A stretch of DNA of 39,691 nucleotides from an uncultured Eubacterium sp. (lineage in GTDB: Bacteria; Bacillota; Clostridia; Peptostreptococcales; Anaerovoracaceae): the NCBI GenBank assembly GCA_905193765.1, contig CAJJPZ010000006.1, positions 1 to 39,691 of the forward strand. Direction: 5' to 3'. Below are positions 32,634 through 39,691 of this stretch, one piece after another (positions within the stretch are counted from its first letter, which is position 1; the number at the start of each line of letters is the position of its first letter). Position numbers and translations under genes: made by a program. The notes below the pieces were generated by a model, which had not been told where the DNA came from, did no database searches, and saw only the letters and a list, made by a program, of their open reading frames with translations.

Positions 32634-33473
32634 CTACTGCAGGTTCAGTTTCAGCGACATTATCCTCTCTGTCACTACATGGAATGCTGCCAGCTGTATC
32701 ACTGTGAGACCGAATATCACTGCCATGAATGCCTGGCTGACATTGAGCACACTGTCTATATCATATACAGATATCGTGTTTATGAACCAGTCGCTCACTC
32801 CCGTCGCTCCGGCTGTTGTCATCAGTATCATGGCGATCACTGAGAGCGCTATGTTTATGCCGATATATGCACCCAGTGCCAGCAGTATCCTGTACTTGTT
32901 CACCAGCTGTCCTATAGCCAGCGAAGCATACACCTGATATATGCTCTTCAGCAGACCGACTATCACTATGATCAGGAGTTCTATCGCAGTCAGTATCAGC
33001 ATCGGCTCCGCTTTCATGACAGCGGATATCTCTCTGAACGCTTCAGTGATATCAGCTATACCTGACAGTCCTGCCAGTATCATCACTGAAATGACGGACA
33101 CGGCCACGCCTGCTATAACCAGTACTGCGGCTACGATGCCTTTGGATGTTATAAGCTGCCACGGCTTCACCGGCAATGTGTTCATCAGATATCCCTCGCT
33201 ACCGAACAATCCCTTATAAAATCTCATGACTATCAGTACCAGTGTTATGACTATCATCGCCATTATGGACATGAAATACATGAACCCTGTTATGAATGTC
33301 ACGATCTCTCCGAACAATCCCGCAACCTGCGGATCCGAGCCGCCTACCACAGCTCTCTGGAAAGCGTTGCCGCAAAGACTGAAGAGCACACTTGAAACGA
33401 TTATCGCAGCCCATATCAGCGCCATGAGTTTTATGCTCGATCTGAATTCGTATTTTATAAGTTTACCTGTCAT
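32634..33473 (-). CDS. ABC-2 type permease
   Basis: 279 residues with six hydrophobic spans (near 16-38, 60-82, 110-135, 155-180, 190-212 and 245-268). The N-terminal LIKYEFRSSIKLM start is typical of ABC-2 permeases in YtrA-controlled cassettes. It overlaps the ATPase by 11 nt. The cassette is GntR regulator, ATPase, permease, as in the YtrABC-type systems involved in envelope stress and peptide antibiotic response; that role is inferred. The stop is TAG. Confidence 0.88.
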   Translation of the reverse strand: MTGKLIKYEFRSSIKLMALIWAAIIVSSVLFSLCGNAFQRAVVGGSDPQVAGLFGEIVTFITGFMYFMSIMAMIVITLVLIVMRFYKGLFGSEGYLMNTLPVKPWQLITSKGIVAAVLVIAGVAVSVISVMILAGLSGIADITEAFREISAVMKAEPMLILTAIELLIIVIVGLLKSIYQVYASLAIGQLVNKYRILLALGAYIGINIALSVIAMILMTTAGATGVSDWFINTISVYDIDSVLNVSQAFMAVIFGLTVIQLAAFHVVTERIMSLKLNLQ

Positions 33474-34200
33474 TCCTGTTCACCCCCGCATACGGAACCA
33501 TCCTGAATGTATCCTTGAAAACATCGTCGATGGATTTTCCTTCTTTTTCTCTGATATCGTCCACTGCCTCATGTCGTACGATCCTGCCGTTCATGATGAA
33601 TACTACTTCATCCAGCACTCTCTCTATATCCGAGATGAGATGCGTTGATATCACCACTGTGCCGTCTTCATTGTAGTTGTTTATTATCGTCGAAAGTATA
33701 TAGTCTCTTGCTGCCGGATCTACTCCTGCGATAGGTTCATCCAGCAAATAAAGCTGCGCCTTCCTGCTCATCACCAGTATCAGCTGCACCTTTTCCCTGG
33801 TGCCCTTGGACATGGTCCTGATCCTGTCATTGAGCTGTATGCCCATGGATGCGCACATCTGCTGAGCTTTGTCTGCATCGAAGTCTTTGTAAAAATCCAT
33901 GAACATGTTCAGGACATCCTTCACTGTCATCCAGTCTGCGAAATACGGTCTGTCCGGCAGATAGCTTATCACCGATTTCGTATATACGCCAGGCTCATAA
34001 CCGCTTATCAAAAGCTCACCTTTCGTTGGTTTTATCAACCCGTTCATCAGTTTGATCAGCGTCGTTTTACCGCTGCCGTTCGGTCCCAGCAGTCCTACTA
34101 TACGGCCCCTTCCTATGCTGAGATCCACATTGTCCAGGGCGATCCTGCCGCTGAATGCTTTGCACAGGCTGCGGCATTCTATAAGTGCTCCCTGTTTCAT
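33463..34200 (-). CDS. ABC transporter ATP-binding protein of the GntR-linked cassette
   Basis: 245 residues. Walker A is GPNGSGKTT (near 35-43), the Q-loop follows SYLPDRPYF, and the Walker B is LYLLDEP with the D-loop AGVDPAARD; the switch is VISTH. The signature, MSKGTREK, replaces LSGGQ, as is common in YtrB/BcrA-type proteins. It overlaps both neighbours, its ATG sharing four bases with the GntR stop. Confidence 0.93.
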   Translation of the reverse strand: MKQGALIECRSLCKAFSGRIALDNVDLSIGRGRIVGLLGPNGSGKTTLIKLMNGLIKPTKGELLISGYEPGVYTKSVISYLPDRPYFADWMTVKDVLNMFMDFYKDFDADKAQQMCASMGIQLNDRIRTMSKGTREKVQLILVMSRKAQLYLLDEPIAGVDPAARDYILSTIINNYNEDGTVVISTHLISDIERVLDEVVFIMNGRIVRHEAVDDIREKEGKSIDDVFKDTFRMVPYAGVNRNDR

Positions 34201-34565
34201 TTTTCTTCATCCCCTCTCTCTTCTATCATCTTAACGACGTCATCGGCACTGTATCCGATGGCTTCCATCTCCATTATGAATTTCTCGATGTTCTTCATTG
34301 CTATACTTTCCTTCATTGATGCCACCAGCTCCTCATCTGTTGTAACAGTCCTTCCTGCAGTCCTGTTCGTTATAACGAATCCGTCGTTCTCCAGCTCGCT
34401 CAGCGCACGCTGCATGGTGTTGCGGTTGACTCCCGCATCCTCGGCAAGCTCCCTGACGGTAGGGAATGCGCCCCCCATGGGATATCTACCGGCAATGATT
34501 TCGATTATCAGCTGTTCCTTGAGCTGCGGCCATATAGGCCTGCTGTCATCAAGTTTCCAGTCCAT
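34197..34565 (-). CDS. GntR-family regulator, YtrA subfamily
   Basis: 122 residues from the ATG at 34565 (MDWKLDDSRPIW), chosen for AAGGAGG upstream; an ATG 17 codons earlier lacks a site. The winged helix occupies about 10-75, with the GntR pattern FPTVRELAEDAGVNRNTMQRALSEL split by FVITNRTAGRTV. The short C-terminal tail with no ligand domain is typical of YtrA. It probably represses its own cassette; a palindrome overlaps its promoter. Confidence 0.93.
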   Translation of the reverse strand: MDWKLDDSRPIWPQLKEQLIIEIIAGRYPMGGAFPTVRELAEDAGVNRNTMQRALSELENDGFVITNRTAGRTVTTDEELVASMKESIAMKNIEKFIMEMEAIGYSADDVVKMIEERGDEEK

Positions 34566-34670
34566 AATATCCACCCCTCCTTTTCCTGTACGGTATATTT
34601 CTTCCGACAGACTCATATCATGCTGTCCTGCCGGTTTTGTCTTATTGTCCTATGTGCTTAAGGCAATATT

Positions 34671-34703
34671 AATATAACCCCTGCCCGGGTATCTGTCAAT
34701 ACC
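34671..34703 (-). promoter_or_regulatory. Promoter of the gntR cassette with an overlapping palindrome
   Basis: TTGACA (34699-34694), 17-bp spacer, TATATT (34676-34671) on the minus strand. The -35 box is embedded in GGTAT-TGACAG-ATACC (34703-34688), a 5-bp inverted repeat that could be the regulator's operator. The rest of the 34617-34808 gap holds nothing else I recognise. Confidence 0.75.
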
Positions 34704-34808
34704 TTATCTGCAAAAAATCCAAAAACCGCACTGCCGGTCATGAATCATCATTCCGGTGTACGGTCTTTTCGCTATGTGATACATCAGCTGCAGAGTCTCG
34801 CTGCTGTA

Positions 34809-36194
34809 TCATGACTTTATGTATTTTTCTATCTTCCTGAAGGCTGTGGGCTGGCTGATGCCCAGGGCTGCAGCGACTCCGGTGGTAGTCCTGTACTTCT
34901 CGTATGCCTGGCGGATCAGCTCCGCTTCCAGTTTTTCCACCTCATTGCTGAGACTGACTATGCCATCAAGGGAGATTTCTTCCGGCCTCTTCCTTCTCTT
35001 CGAGATCTCCTCCGGCAGATCGCCTGCGCCTATGACGCTGCTGCTGCTTGTCACTATAACCCGCTCCGTGACGTTGGCGAGCTCCCTCACATTGCCGGGC
35101 CACGGATATTCCGTCAGTATGTCCACCGCCTGAGGCGAGAAACTCCTGCTTATATTGTATTTGGCGCTGAATTGCGCTGTATAATATTCCAGCAGCGGTA
35201 TTATATCTTCTTTTCTTTCCCGCAGCGGCGGTATCGTTATGTTGACGACATTGAGTCTGTAATAGAGATCCATGCGGAATTTGCCTTCTGCCGCATACTG
35301 ATCCAGCTGTCTGTTTGATGCCGCGATGAGTCTGAAATCCACATTGACAGGTTTCGTGCCGCCAACGCGGGTTATCCTCTTTTCCTGTATGGCTGTCAGC
35401 AGTTTGGCCTGGAGGGATACCGGTATCTCGGATATCTCGTCCAGCAGTAGTGTGCCACCGTCTGCCAGTTCCATCAGTCCAACCTTGCCGCCTGCATTCG
35501 CACCTGTGAAAGCTCCTTTCTCATATCCGAAGAGTTCCGATTCCAGCAGGTTCTCAGGGATGGCAGCACAGTTTATATCTATGAAAGGTCCTCCTGATCT
35601 GTGGCTTCTCTGATGTATCACCTTGGCGAACATGCTTTTGCCCACGCCGGATTCTCCCAGCAGCAGCACATTGGCATCCAGATCGGCTATACGGTTGATG
35701 GTACTTATGACATTTTCCATCTGCTTCGACTGGCCGATGACTTTGGATCCGTTGCCTGCCTCCTTCCTCAGTTCATGAAGCTCCGCTGTGTACTTTTCTA
35801 TGCGCTGTCTCATCCGGGAATATTTCTTCTCAAGCTGCATCATCTCCGTTATATCTCTGGAATAACTCACCACCAGCCTGATGCTGCCGTCTCTGTTGAA
35901 GATGGGAGTTGCCGTCACCAGTATGTCCTTATCTTCATGTGTCTTCTGGACCATGGTTATCTTTTCTTTCTTTTCTATGACCATCGGTACTATGGCAGGT
36001 CTGAAAACGCCTTCTTCTTCCAGTTCATGTATATACCGTCCCATAGCCTGCTCTTTCGCGATGCCGTAACAGGTTTCGAAGCCCGGGTTGACCCACAGCA
36101 CCCTCCCGCTACCATCGGAGATAAGCACTTCATCCGATATGGATTCTATTATCTCAAAAATGTTCTTTTTAAGTTCTTTCTCAAAATCGATCAT
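34809..36194 (-). CDS. PAS-domain sigma-54 dependent transcriptional activator
   Basis: 461 residues. A PAS sensor (about 15-115) is followed by a coiled linker (about 118-146), the AAA+ domain with Walker A GESGVGKS (180-187) and the sigma-54 contact loop GAFTGA (227-232), and a C-terminal helix-turn-helix (about 425-461, GVAAALGISQPTAFRKI) of TyrR type. Such proteins activate sigma-54 promoters for amino acid or amine catabolism. The nearest candidates are the agmatinase and BCCT genes, but no -24/-12 sites were found there. AGAGGAGG precedes the ATG. Confidence 0.94.
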   Translation of the reverse strand: MIDFEKELKKNIFEIIESISDEVLISDGSGRVLWVNPGFETCYGIAKEQAMGRYIHELEEEGVFRPAIVPMVIEKKEKITMVQKTHEDKDILVTATPIFNRDGSIRLVVSYSRDITEMMQLEKKYSRMRQRIEKYTAELHELRKEAGNGSKVIGQSKQMENVISTINRIADLDANVLLLGESGVGKSMFAKVIHQRSHRSGGPFIDINCAAIPENLLESELFGYEKGAFTGANAGGKVGLMELADGGTLLLDEISEIPVSLQAKLLTAIQEKRITRVGGTKPVNVDFRLIAASNRQLDQYAAEGKFRMDLYYRLNVVNITIPPLRERKEDIIPLLEYYTAQFSAKYNISRSFSPQAVDILTEYPWPGNVRELANVTERVIVTSSSSVIGAGDLPEEISKRRKRPEEISLDGIVSLSNEVEKLEAELIRQAYEKYRTTTGVAAALGISQPTAFRKIEKYIKS

Positions 36195-36237
36195 TTATGC
36201 CTCCTCTGCCTGCCGAGACTCGTATCCACTGACTTAT

Positions 36238-36266
36238 ATTATACCCTTTTCTACGCCTGTATCCAA
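36238..36266 (-). promoter_or_regulatory. Sigma-A promoter of the sigma-54 activator gene
   Basis: TTGGAT (36266-36261), 17-bp spacer, perfect TATAAT (36243-36238) on the minus strand, about 44 bp before the ATG. Confidence 0.75.
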
Positions 36267-36277
36267 GCTTGCCGCAT

Positions 36278-36314
36278 AAAAAAATCGAGCGGCAGTGGAT
36301 CACCCGCTGCCGCT
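36278..36314 (-). terminator. Terminator after the Rpn-family gene
   Basis: AGCGGCAG pairs with CTGCCGCT (8 bp) around an 11-nt loop and is followed on the minus strand by CGATTTTTTT. Confidence 0.9.
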
Positions 36315-36331
36315 TCATCACATGATTTCTG

Positions 36332-36430
36332 TCATTCAGTTTTTTCTGCTTCCTCAAGAAACCTCTCTGCTTCATCAAGGTCTTCTTCTCCAAATACACG
36401 GAAGCCTGTGGGTTTATCACTGACGTATCA
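36332..36430 (-). pseudogene. In-frame coding tail after tandem stops of the Rpn gene
   Basis: The Rpn gene ends TGA TGA (36433-36428). In the same frame 31 more codons follow, YVSDKPTGFRVFGEEDLDE-then-AERFLEEAEKTE, before a third TGA at 36334-36332, just ahead of the terminator. The peptide is helical, acidic and natural-looking, and there is no start codon for it. It looks like the old C-terminus of the gene, cut off by mutation to stop codons, or a remnant of another copy. Confidence 0.5.
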
Positions 36431-37336
36431 TCAGTCATTCAATGCCTTTCCATCATTCAGTTTCTTTATCTCGTCCTCGGTGAGCCCTGTAGCTTCGGAA
36501 ATCATGGCGATATCCATTCCCATTGCCAGCATCTTCACCGCAGTGGACTGTAAGCCTTCGAGCCTGCCACGTTTTTCACCGGCTATCTGGCCTTCCTCGA
36601 ACATGGCCCGCTCCCGTTCTTTTACAAAATCGTACATCGTATGCATAGGCCCCTCCTTACCTTCTTTGTTGAGATTTTCCACACTCCTGTGGATACGTGT
36701 CACCAGCTCGTCTCCGCGCTCCACTTTCATGCTGCGGATATACCGGAAGAGATTTTTCATGCCATCCGGTATTGCCTCTTCTGCACAAGCTGTGTTCAGG
36801 TATATTTTATACGTTCCGTCTTCAAGATACAAGTCTTTCTCCTCATCTTCTCTGTAGCTGAAACGATATACGGCTTTACCTCGGCTGAAGGGATCGTAAT
36901 TGCAGATGAAGATTATGTAGCTGTCCCTGAGTTCGCTGTAGGGCTGACCATCTTTCAGCTTATCCGAATCTATCTCCGCCTGATACATCCTTGAACGTTT
37001 CGGAAGATCCTTATCGACATAGCACAGTATCTCGACATTGTACCATACCTGTTCGTCTGTCGCAAAGACGTCAAGACGCACAGCTTTCAGCTCAGGTCCT
37101 TTCGTCAGGGTCTTCTCCGTGCTTATCTCGTCAAACAGGTTTTCATCGTCGCATAAATGCACTTCCCCTATTTTCTTGTTCAGTATCGGTTCCAGCAGCT
37201 GCCTGCATATGGTCTCGTCCTGCATCACGATCGGAAACACACGGTAATCCGTGAATCTGTATTTGATCGTTACTTTCTTTTTGCAATTCTTCCTGCCATC
37301 TGTTCCGAATCGCTCTCTTAAGTGTTTTATGTTCAT
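36431..37336 (-). CDS. Rpn/PD-(D/E)XK family putative nuclease (transposase-related)
   Basis: 301 residues. Rpn (YhgA-like, PDDEXK_2) proteins are nucleases tied to recombination and sometimes phage defence. The N-terminus (TDYRVFPIVMQDE..LLEPIL) and the LDVFATDEQVWYNVEI stretch fit the family. The second acidic residue is followed by IL where the family normally has E-x-Q, so catalytic activity is doubtful. The C-terminal half contains the usual helices ending in TGLTEDEIKKLND. It has a consensus promoter and a terminator, and stands alone. Two tandem TGA codons end it, with an in-frame tail after them. Confidence 0.85.
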   Translation of the reverse strand: MNIKHLRERFGTDGRKNCKKKVTIKYRFTDYRVFPIVMQDETICRQLLEPILNKKIGEVHLCDDENLFDEISTEKTLTKGPELKAVRLDVFATDEQVWYNVEILCYVDKDLPKRSRMYQAEIDSDKLKDGQPYSELRDSYIIFICNYDPFSRGKAVYRFSYREDEEKDLYLEDGTYKIYLNTACAEEAIPDGMKNLFRYIRSMKVERGDELVTRIHRSVENLNKEGKEGPMHTMYDFVKERERAMFEEGQIAGEKRGRLEGLQSTAVKMLAMGMDIAMISEATGLTEDEIKKLNDGKALND

Positions 37337-37451
37337 TTCGTCCTCTCTTTAAAGCTCAATACTATGAGCGACTGCTGTATGCGCATATACAGTCACCCCA
37401 GAGTCCGAAAGCTTTCGATTGATTGCATGCATTACATATATCTGGACCATG

Positions 37452-37500
37452 TGTAATATATTTACATTATAATTATAGTTAGTCCCGTTGGCAATGTCAA
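37452..37500 (-). promoter_or_regulatory. Consensus sigma-A promoter with palindrome upstream of the Rpn gene
   Basis: TTGACA (37500-37495), 17-bp spacer, TATAAT (37477-37472): a perfect match on the minus strand. Just downstream, over the expected start, TGTAA-ATATA-TTACA (37466-37452) is an inverted repeat that could be an operator. The leader of about 130 nt also holds a hairpin (GACTG..CAGTC near 37380-37395). The gap 37337-37565 otherwise has no gene. Confidence 0.8.
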
Positions 37501-37565
37501 GGCTATTTTCTAATTTGTCCCTGTAATTATTTGTCTTTTTAAATATGACACGAAATGCTGCATTC

Positions 37566-37606
37566 AAAAAAACGGAGGCATACCTGTCCTGATACGGTAT
37601 GCCTCC
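37566..37606 (-). terminator. Terminator of the agmatinase gene
   Basis: CGGAGGCATACC pairs perfectly with GGTATGCCTCCG (12 bp, 10-nt loop), followed on the minus strand by TTTTTTT. Confidence 0.95.
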
Positions 37607-37631
37607 GGTCGTTTCTTCTTTTATTCTGTTC

Positions 37632-38561
37632 TTACTTTCTTGCTTTCCTTGCTTCGTTGATGAGATACATGATATCCTGTGTCAGTGCTGCTGCTGCGAT
37701 GGATGTGATGTTGCTCGGATCTTTGTCCGGGAGCACTTCCACCATGTCTGCACCTACGATGTTGATGCCCTGCAGTCCTCTGAGGACCTTTCTCACTGTA
37801 TCTGTCGAAGGTCCGCCGATAACAGGTGTACCTGTTCCAGGAGCAGCCGACGGATCGAGAGCATCGATGTCGAATGTGAGGTAAACAGGCATGTCTCCCA
37901 CAGTCTCTTTTATCCTTGCTGCCAGCTGTGCCGGTGTCATATCCAGAGCTTCCATGGATTTGATGATGTTGTATCCACATTCAGTGAACTCTGTCCTGCA
38001 GTATACCTGTACTGATCTTGACGGATCGATGCAGCCCTCTTCCTGGAGGTCGTATGCAAAGTTGGCATGGGACAGGTTGTGTGTTCCGTCAGGCTTCACC
38101 TCACTCGGTGAGCTGTCCTGATGCGAATCGAAATGGATCAGCGCAAGTTTGCCGAATTTCTCTGAACATGCTCTCACCGGTCCGTAAGGGATAGTATGGT
38201 CTCCGCCCAGAGTCATCGGAGTAGCGCCTGCATCCAGTATCTTCTTTACAGTCTGATATGTATCCTCGACCATGAACTCTGTTGCCTTTGCACCTACCCA
38301 GTAGCCAACATCGCCGTAGTCGATGACTTTAGCTTCGTCTTTCAGTACATACTCCCACGGATATCTGAAGCAGCATGCGATAAGGCTCTGCTCTCTGATG
38401 GCTCTCGGTGCGAAACGAGCTCCCGGTCTGAATGTCACGCCGCTGTCGAAAGGCACGCCCATGACTACGATGTCTGCGCCTTCAACGTCCTGAGTCACCT
38501 CGCAATGATTCCAGCTTGCTATACCTGCATAATGTAAATGTTCCTGAACTTTATATTCCAT
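37632..38561 (-). CDS. speB: Agmatinase-family ureohydrolase
   Basis: 309 residues. The family hydrolyses guanidino compounds such as agmatine to an amine plus urea at a two-manganese centre. Metal-site motifs are GGDHTIPYG, HFDSHQD and FDIDALDPSAAPGTGTP. The HFDSHQD motif differs from the HxDAHxD form of most agmatinases, so the substrate may be another guanidino acid. AAGGAG precedes the ATG. It lies between a convergent-style terminator and the BCCT gene and seems to be transcribed alone; a TATAAT lies at 38642-38637 but lacks a -35. Confidence 0.9.
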   Translation of the reverse strand: MEYKVQEHLHYAGIASWNHCEVTQDVEGADIVVMGVPFDSGVTFRPGARFAPRAIREQSLIACCFRYPWEYVLKDEAKVIDYGDVGYWVGAKATEFMVEDTYQTVKKILDAGATPMTLGGDHTIPYGPVRACSEKFGKLALIHFDSHQDSSPSEVKPDGTHNLSHANFAYDLQEEGCIDPSRSVQVYCRTEFTECGYNIIKSMEALDMTPAQLAARIKETVGDMPVYLTFDIDALDPSAAPGTGTPVIGGPSTDTVRKVLRGLQGINIVGADMVEVLPDKDPSNITSIAAAALTQDIMYLINEARKARK

Positions 38562-38727
38562 TTTGAGTTCTCCTTTCTGTTACTCTTTCTTTGTTCATCT
38601 TGACTGAAAATATTTCCGCTCTCCCTGTAGATATTTATTATATACCGGAGACCTGCTCGTTGTATGAGGAGAGCTTTGCAGGACCCGGCACATTTCATCC
38701 GGAAAAACCAGGATGTTTTTACTGTTT

Positions 38728-39691
38728 TTAATTTCCGTCTTCCTTAAACCACCTGAACAGGCCTATCAGCATTCCTATGATAACGAACAGGAACGGTACG
38801 GAAAGGACTATGCATATGGTCTTCAGTGCAGAGAATGGTGCTCCTGTGAACATGATCACCAGTGGAACCAGCGTCAGCACAGCACACCATACCAGCCTGA
38901 ATTTCGAGTTCGGATTGCCGTTCTCATCCAGTTTTGCTGTAGCTGATGCCGCCAGTGTAAATGATGCCGAATCCAGCGAAGTTGCCAGGAACCCCAGTGT
39001 CGCCAGTGCGAATGCGATCGGCAGTATCACCTTTCCCAGAGGCAGTGTGCCGAAGAGCTGGAAAAGTCCCGCCTGAGTATCTTCTGCTCCTGACAGTGAG
39101 AAGAGTCCCGTGACTTCTGCATGAAGACCAAAGCCTCCATCGATACCGAACATTATCCATGTACCAACGCTTATGCCCAGCAGACATGTCAGAACAACTT
39201 CTCTGATGGTCCTGCCCTTTGAGATCTTTGTGATGAAGATACCCATAAGCGCCGCATAATTCAGCGCCAGTGTAAACAGGAAGATCGTATTGATCTCAGG
39301 AAATCCTGAATTTCCTATAGGATCTGTAAACAGACTCATGTCAACATAATTTGAAAGCATCTTTCCTACACTGTATGTGAATTCTTTGGCGATGAACTTC
39401 GTAGGACCCACAACGAAGATAAATGCTATGATAATGATCATCAGGTACATAGTAAGATCACTGAGCTTCTTCATTCCTTTTTCTATACCGATGATCGAAG
39501 TCACAGAGAATACCACAGCTACGATCAGCAGTACGATCAGATTTATCGTAAAGTTCGCTTCGACGCCCATCACATGCGCGATACCTGCACTGATGATAGG
39601 AACTCCCAGTCCCAGTGATACGCCCATGCCGCCGACGATACTCAGTATGGTAAGTGCATCGATAACTTTACCCAGAGGCTTCTTGTATTTG
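38728..39691 (-). CDS. BCCT-family (betaine/choline/carnitine) transporter, 5' end outside the window
   Basis: 321 codons are visible, running off the right edge; the frame stays open from the last base (KYKKPLGKVIDALTI reading in). The sequence contains the GMGVSLGLGVP segment of the fourth helix region, several further spans, and FLATSLDSASFTLA, the late-helix motif of BCCT carriers. The conserved WxxxYWxWW segment lies in a part that is present only in homologs' central region and is not seen here in the usual form. BCCT carriers take up quaternary ammonium compounds such as glycine betaine. With pyl genes and a corrinoid-type enzyme nearby, supply of a methylated amine is conceivable; it is inference. 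It ends in TAA. Confidence 0.9.
   Translation of the reverse strand, partial: KYKKPLGKVIDALTILSIVGGMGVSLGLGVPIISAGIAHVMGVEANFTINLIVLLIVAVVFSVTSIIGIEKGMKKLSDLTMYLMIIIIAFIFVVGPTKFIAKEFTYSVGKMLSNYVDMSLFTDPIGNSGFPEINTIFLFTLALNYAALMGIFITKISKGRTIREVVLTCLLGISVGTWIMFGIDGGFGLHAEVTGLFSLSGAEDTQAGLFQLFGTLPLGKVILPIAFALATLGFLATSLDSASFTLAASATAKLDENGNPNSKFRLVWCAVLTLVPLVIMFTGAPFSALKTICIVLSVPFLFVIIGMLIGLFRWFKEDGN

Noticed and set aside
36181..36438. 85-codon minus-strand ORF starting at 36438
   Set aside because: It is out of frame with the natural-looking tail of the Rpn gene, spans the terminator and has poor coding character.
37349..37567. 72-codon minus-strand ORF upstream of the Rpn gene
   Set aside because: It covers the consensus promoter and palindrome and has no ribosome site; the region is better read as leader and promoter.
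1..39691. CRISPR arrays, rRNA genes, insertion sequences or prophage genes
   Set aside because: No regularly spaced repeats, ribosomal RNA sequence, transposase of an IS family or phage structural genes were seen; the Rpn gene is the only transposition-related protein.

Overview
The window reads as chromosomal DNA of a Gram-positive anaerobe of the class Clostridia. Support for this comes from the cdaA-cdaR-glmM c-di-AMP operon, the long HPF, YhaM, RecD2, a YtrA-type GntR cassette, AGGAGG-type ribosome sites, sigma-A promoters with 17-bp spacers, and the absence of outer-membrane genes. Almost every gene is on the minus strand; the one clear exception is a partial gene at 1-210. Family-level placement is not possible from the sequence alone. 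A pyrrolysine gene set and corrinoid-type enzymes suggest methylamine or methylated-amine metabolism, but no MttB/MtmB/MtbB substrate gene lies in the window.

Layout, from right to left because transcription runs that way. 39691-36332: a BCCT transporter (partial), an agmatinase-family hydrolase and an Rpn/PD-(D/E)XK protein with a consensus promoter. 36194-32634: a PAS sigma-54 activator, then a GntR-ABC-ABC2 cassette. 32406-28294: yhaM, recD2 and comF. 28280-28092: a structured inverted-repeat element. 28060-24905: the pyrrolysine operon pylSc, pylD, pylSn plus a PadR regulator, preceded by tandem palindromes and a possible attenuator. 24742-18553: a radical SAM enzyme followed by an SsuABC/TauABC-like importer, a DUF4418-like membrane protein and a FtsX/LolD-type ABC pair. 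18538-15935: a UroD-type methyltransferase fused to a thioredoxin-like domain, and a CobW GTPase; the palindrome found upstream of the pyl operon recurs here. 15887-8684: hpf, then cdaA-cdaR-glmM-glmS-ahcY. 8514-4657: a large secreted subtilase with Kelch-like and Ig-like C-terminal regions. 4569-1970: metY-cysK. 1735-239: an unrecognised two-span membrane protein.

The strongest new observation is in the metY-cysK leader. A well-formed promoter and a Shine-Dalgarno site lead into an 18-codon ORF (MKIEYMTEKGYDRRMCCC, 4450-4394) that ends in three cysteine codons directly before the stop. This is what a cysteine-sensing translational attenuator would look like in front of cysteine/methionine sulfhydrylation genes. 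The second theme is pyrrolysine: pylSc, pylD and pylSn form an operon without pylB or pylC between them, a divergent BioB-like radical SAM gene follows, no pylT was found, and 9 of the 34 genes with a visible stop end in TAG, so amber is also an everyday stop here.

In sum, the window combines sulfur amino-acid synthesis (MetY, CysK, AhcY), cell-wall precursor and c-di-AMP control, and a probable corrinoid/pyrrolysine metabolic module whose pieces may be co-regulated through a shared palindrome. No computation beyond reading the sequence was possible; family names rest on recognised motifs.
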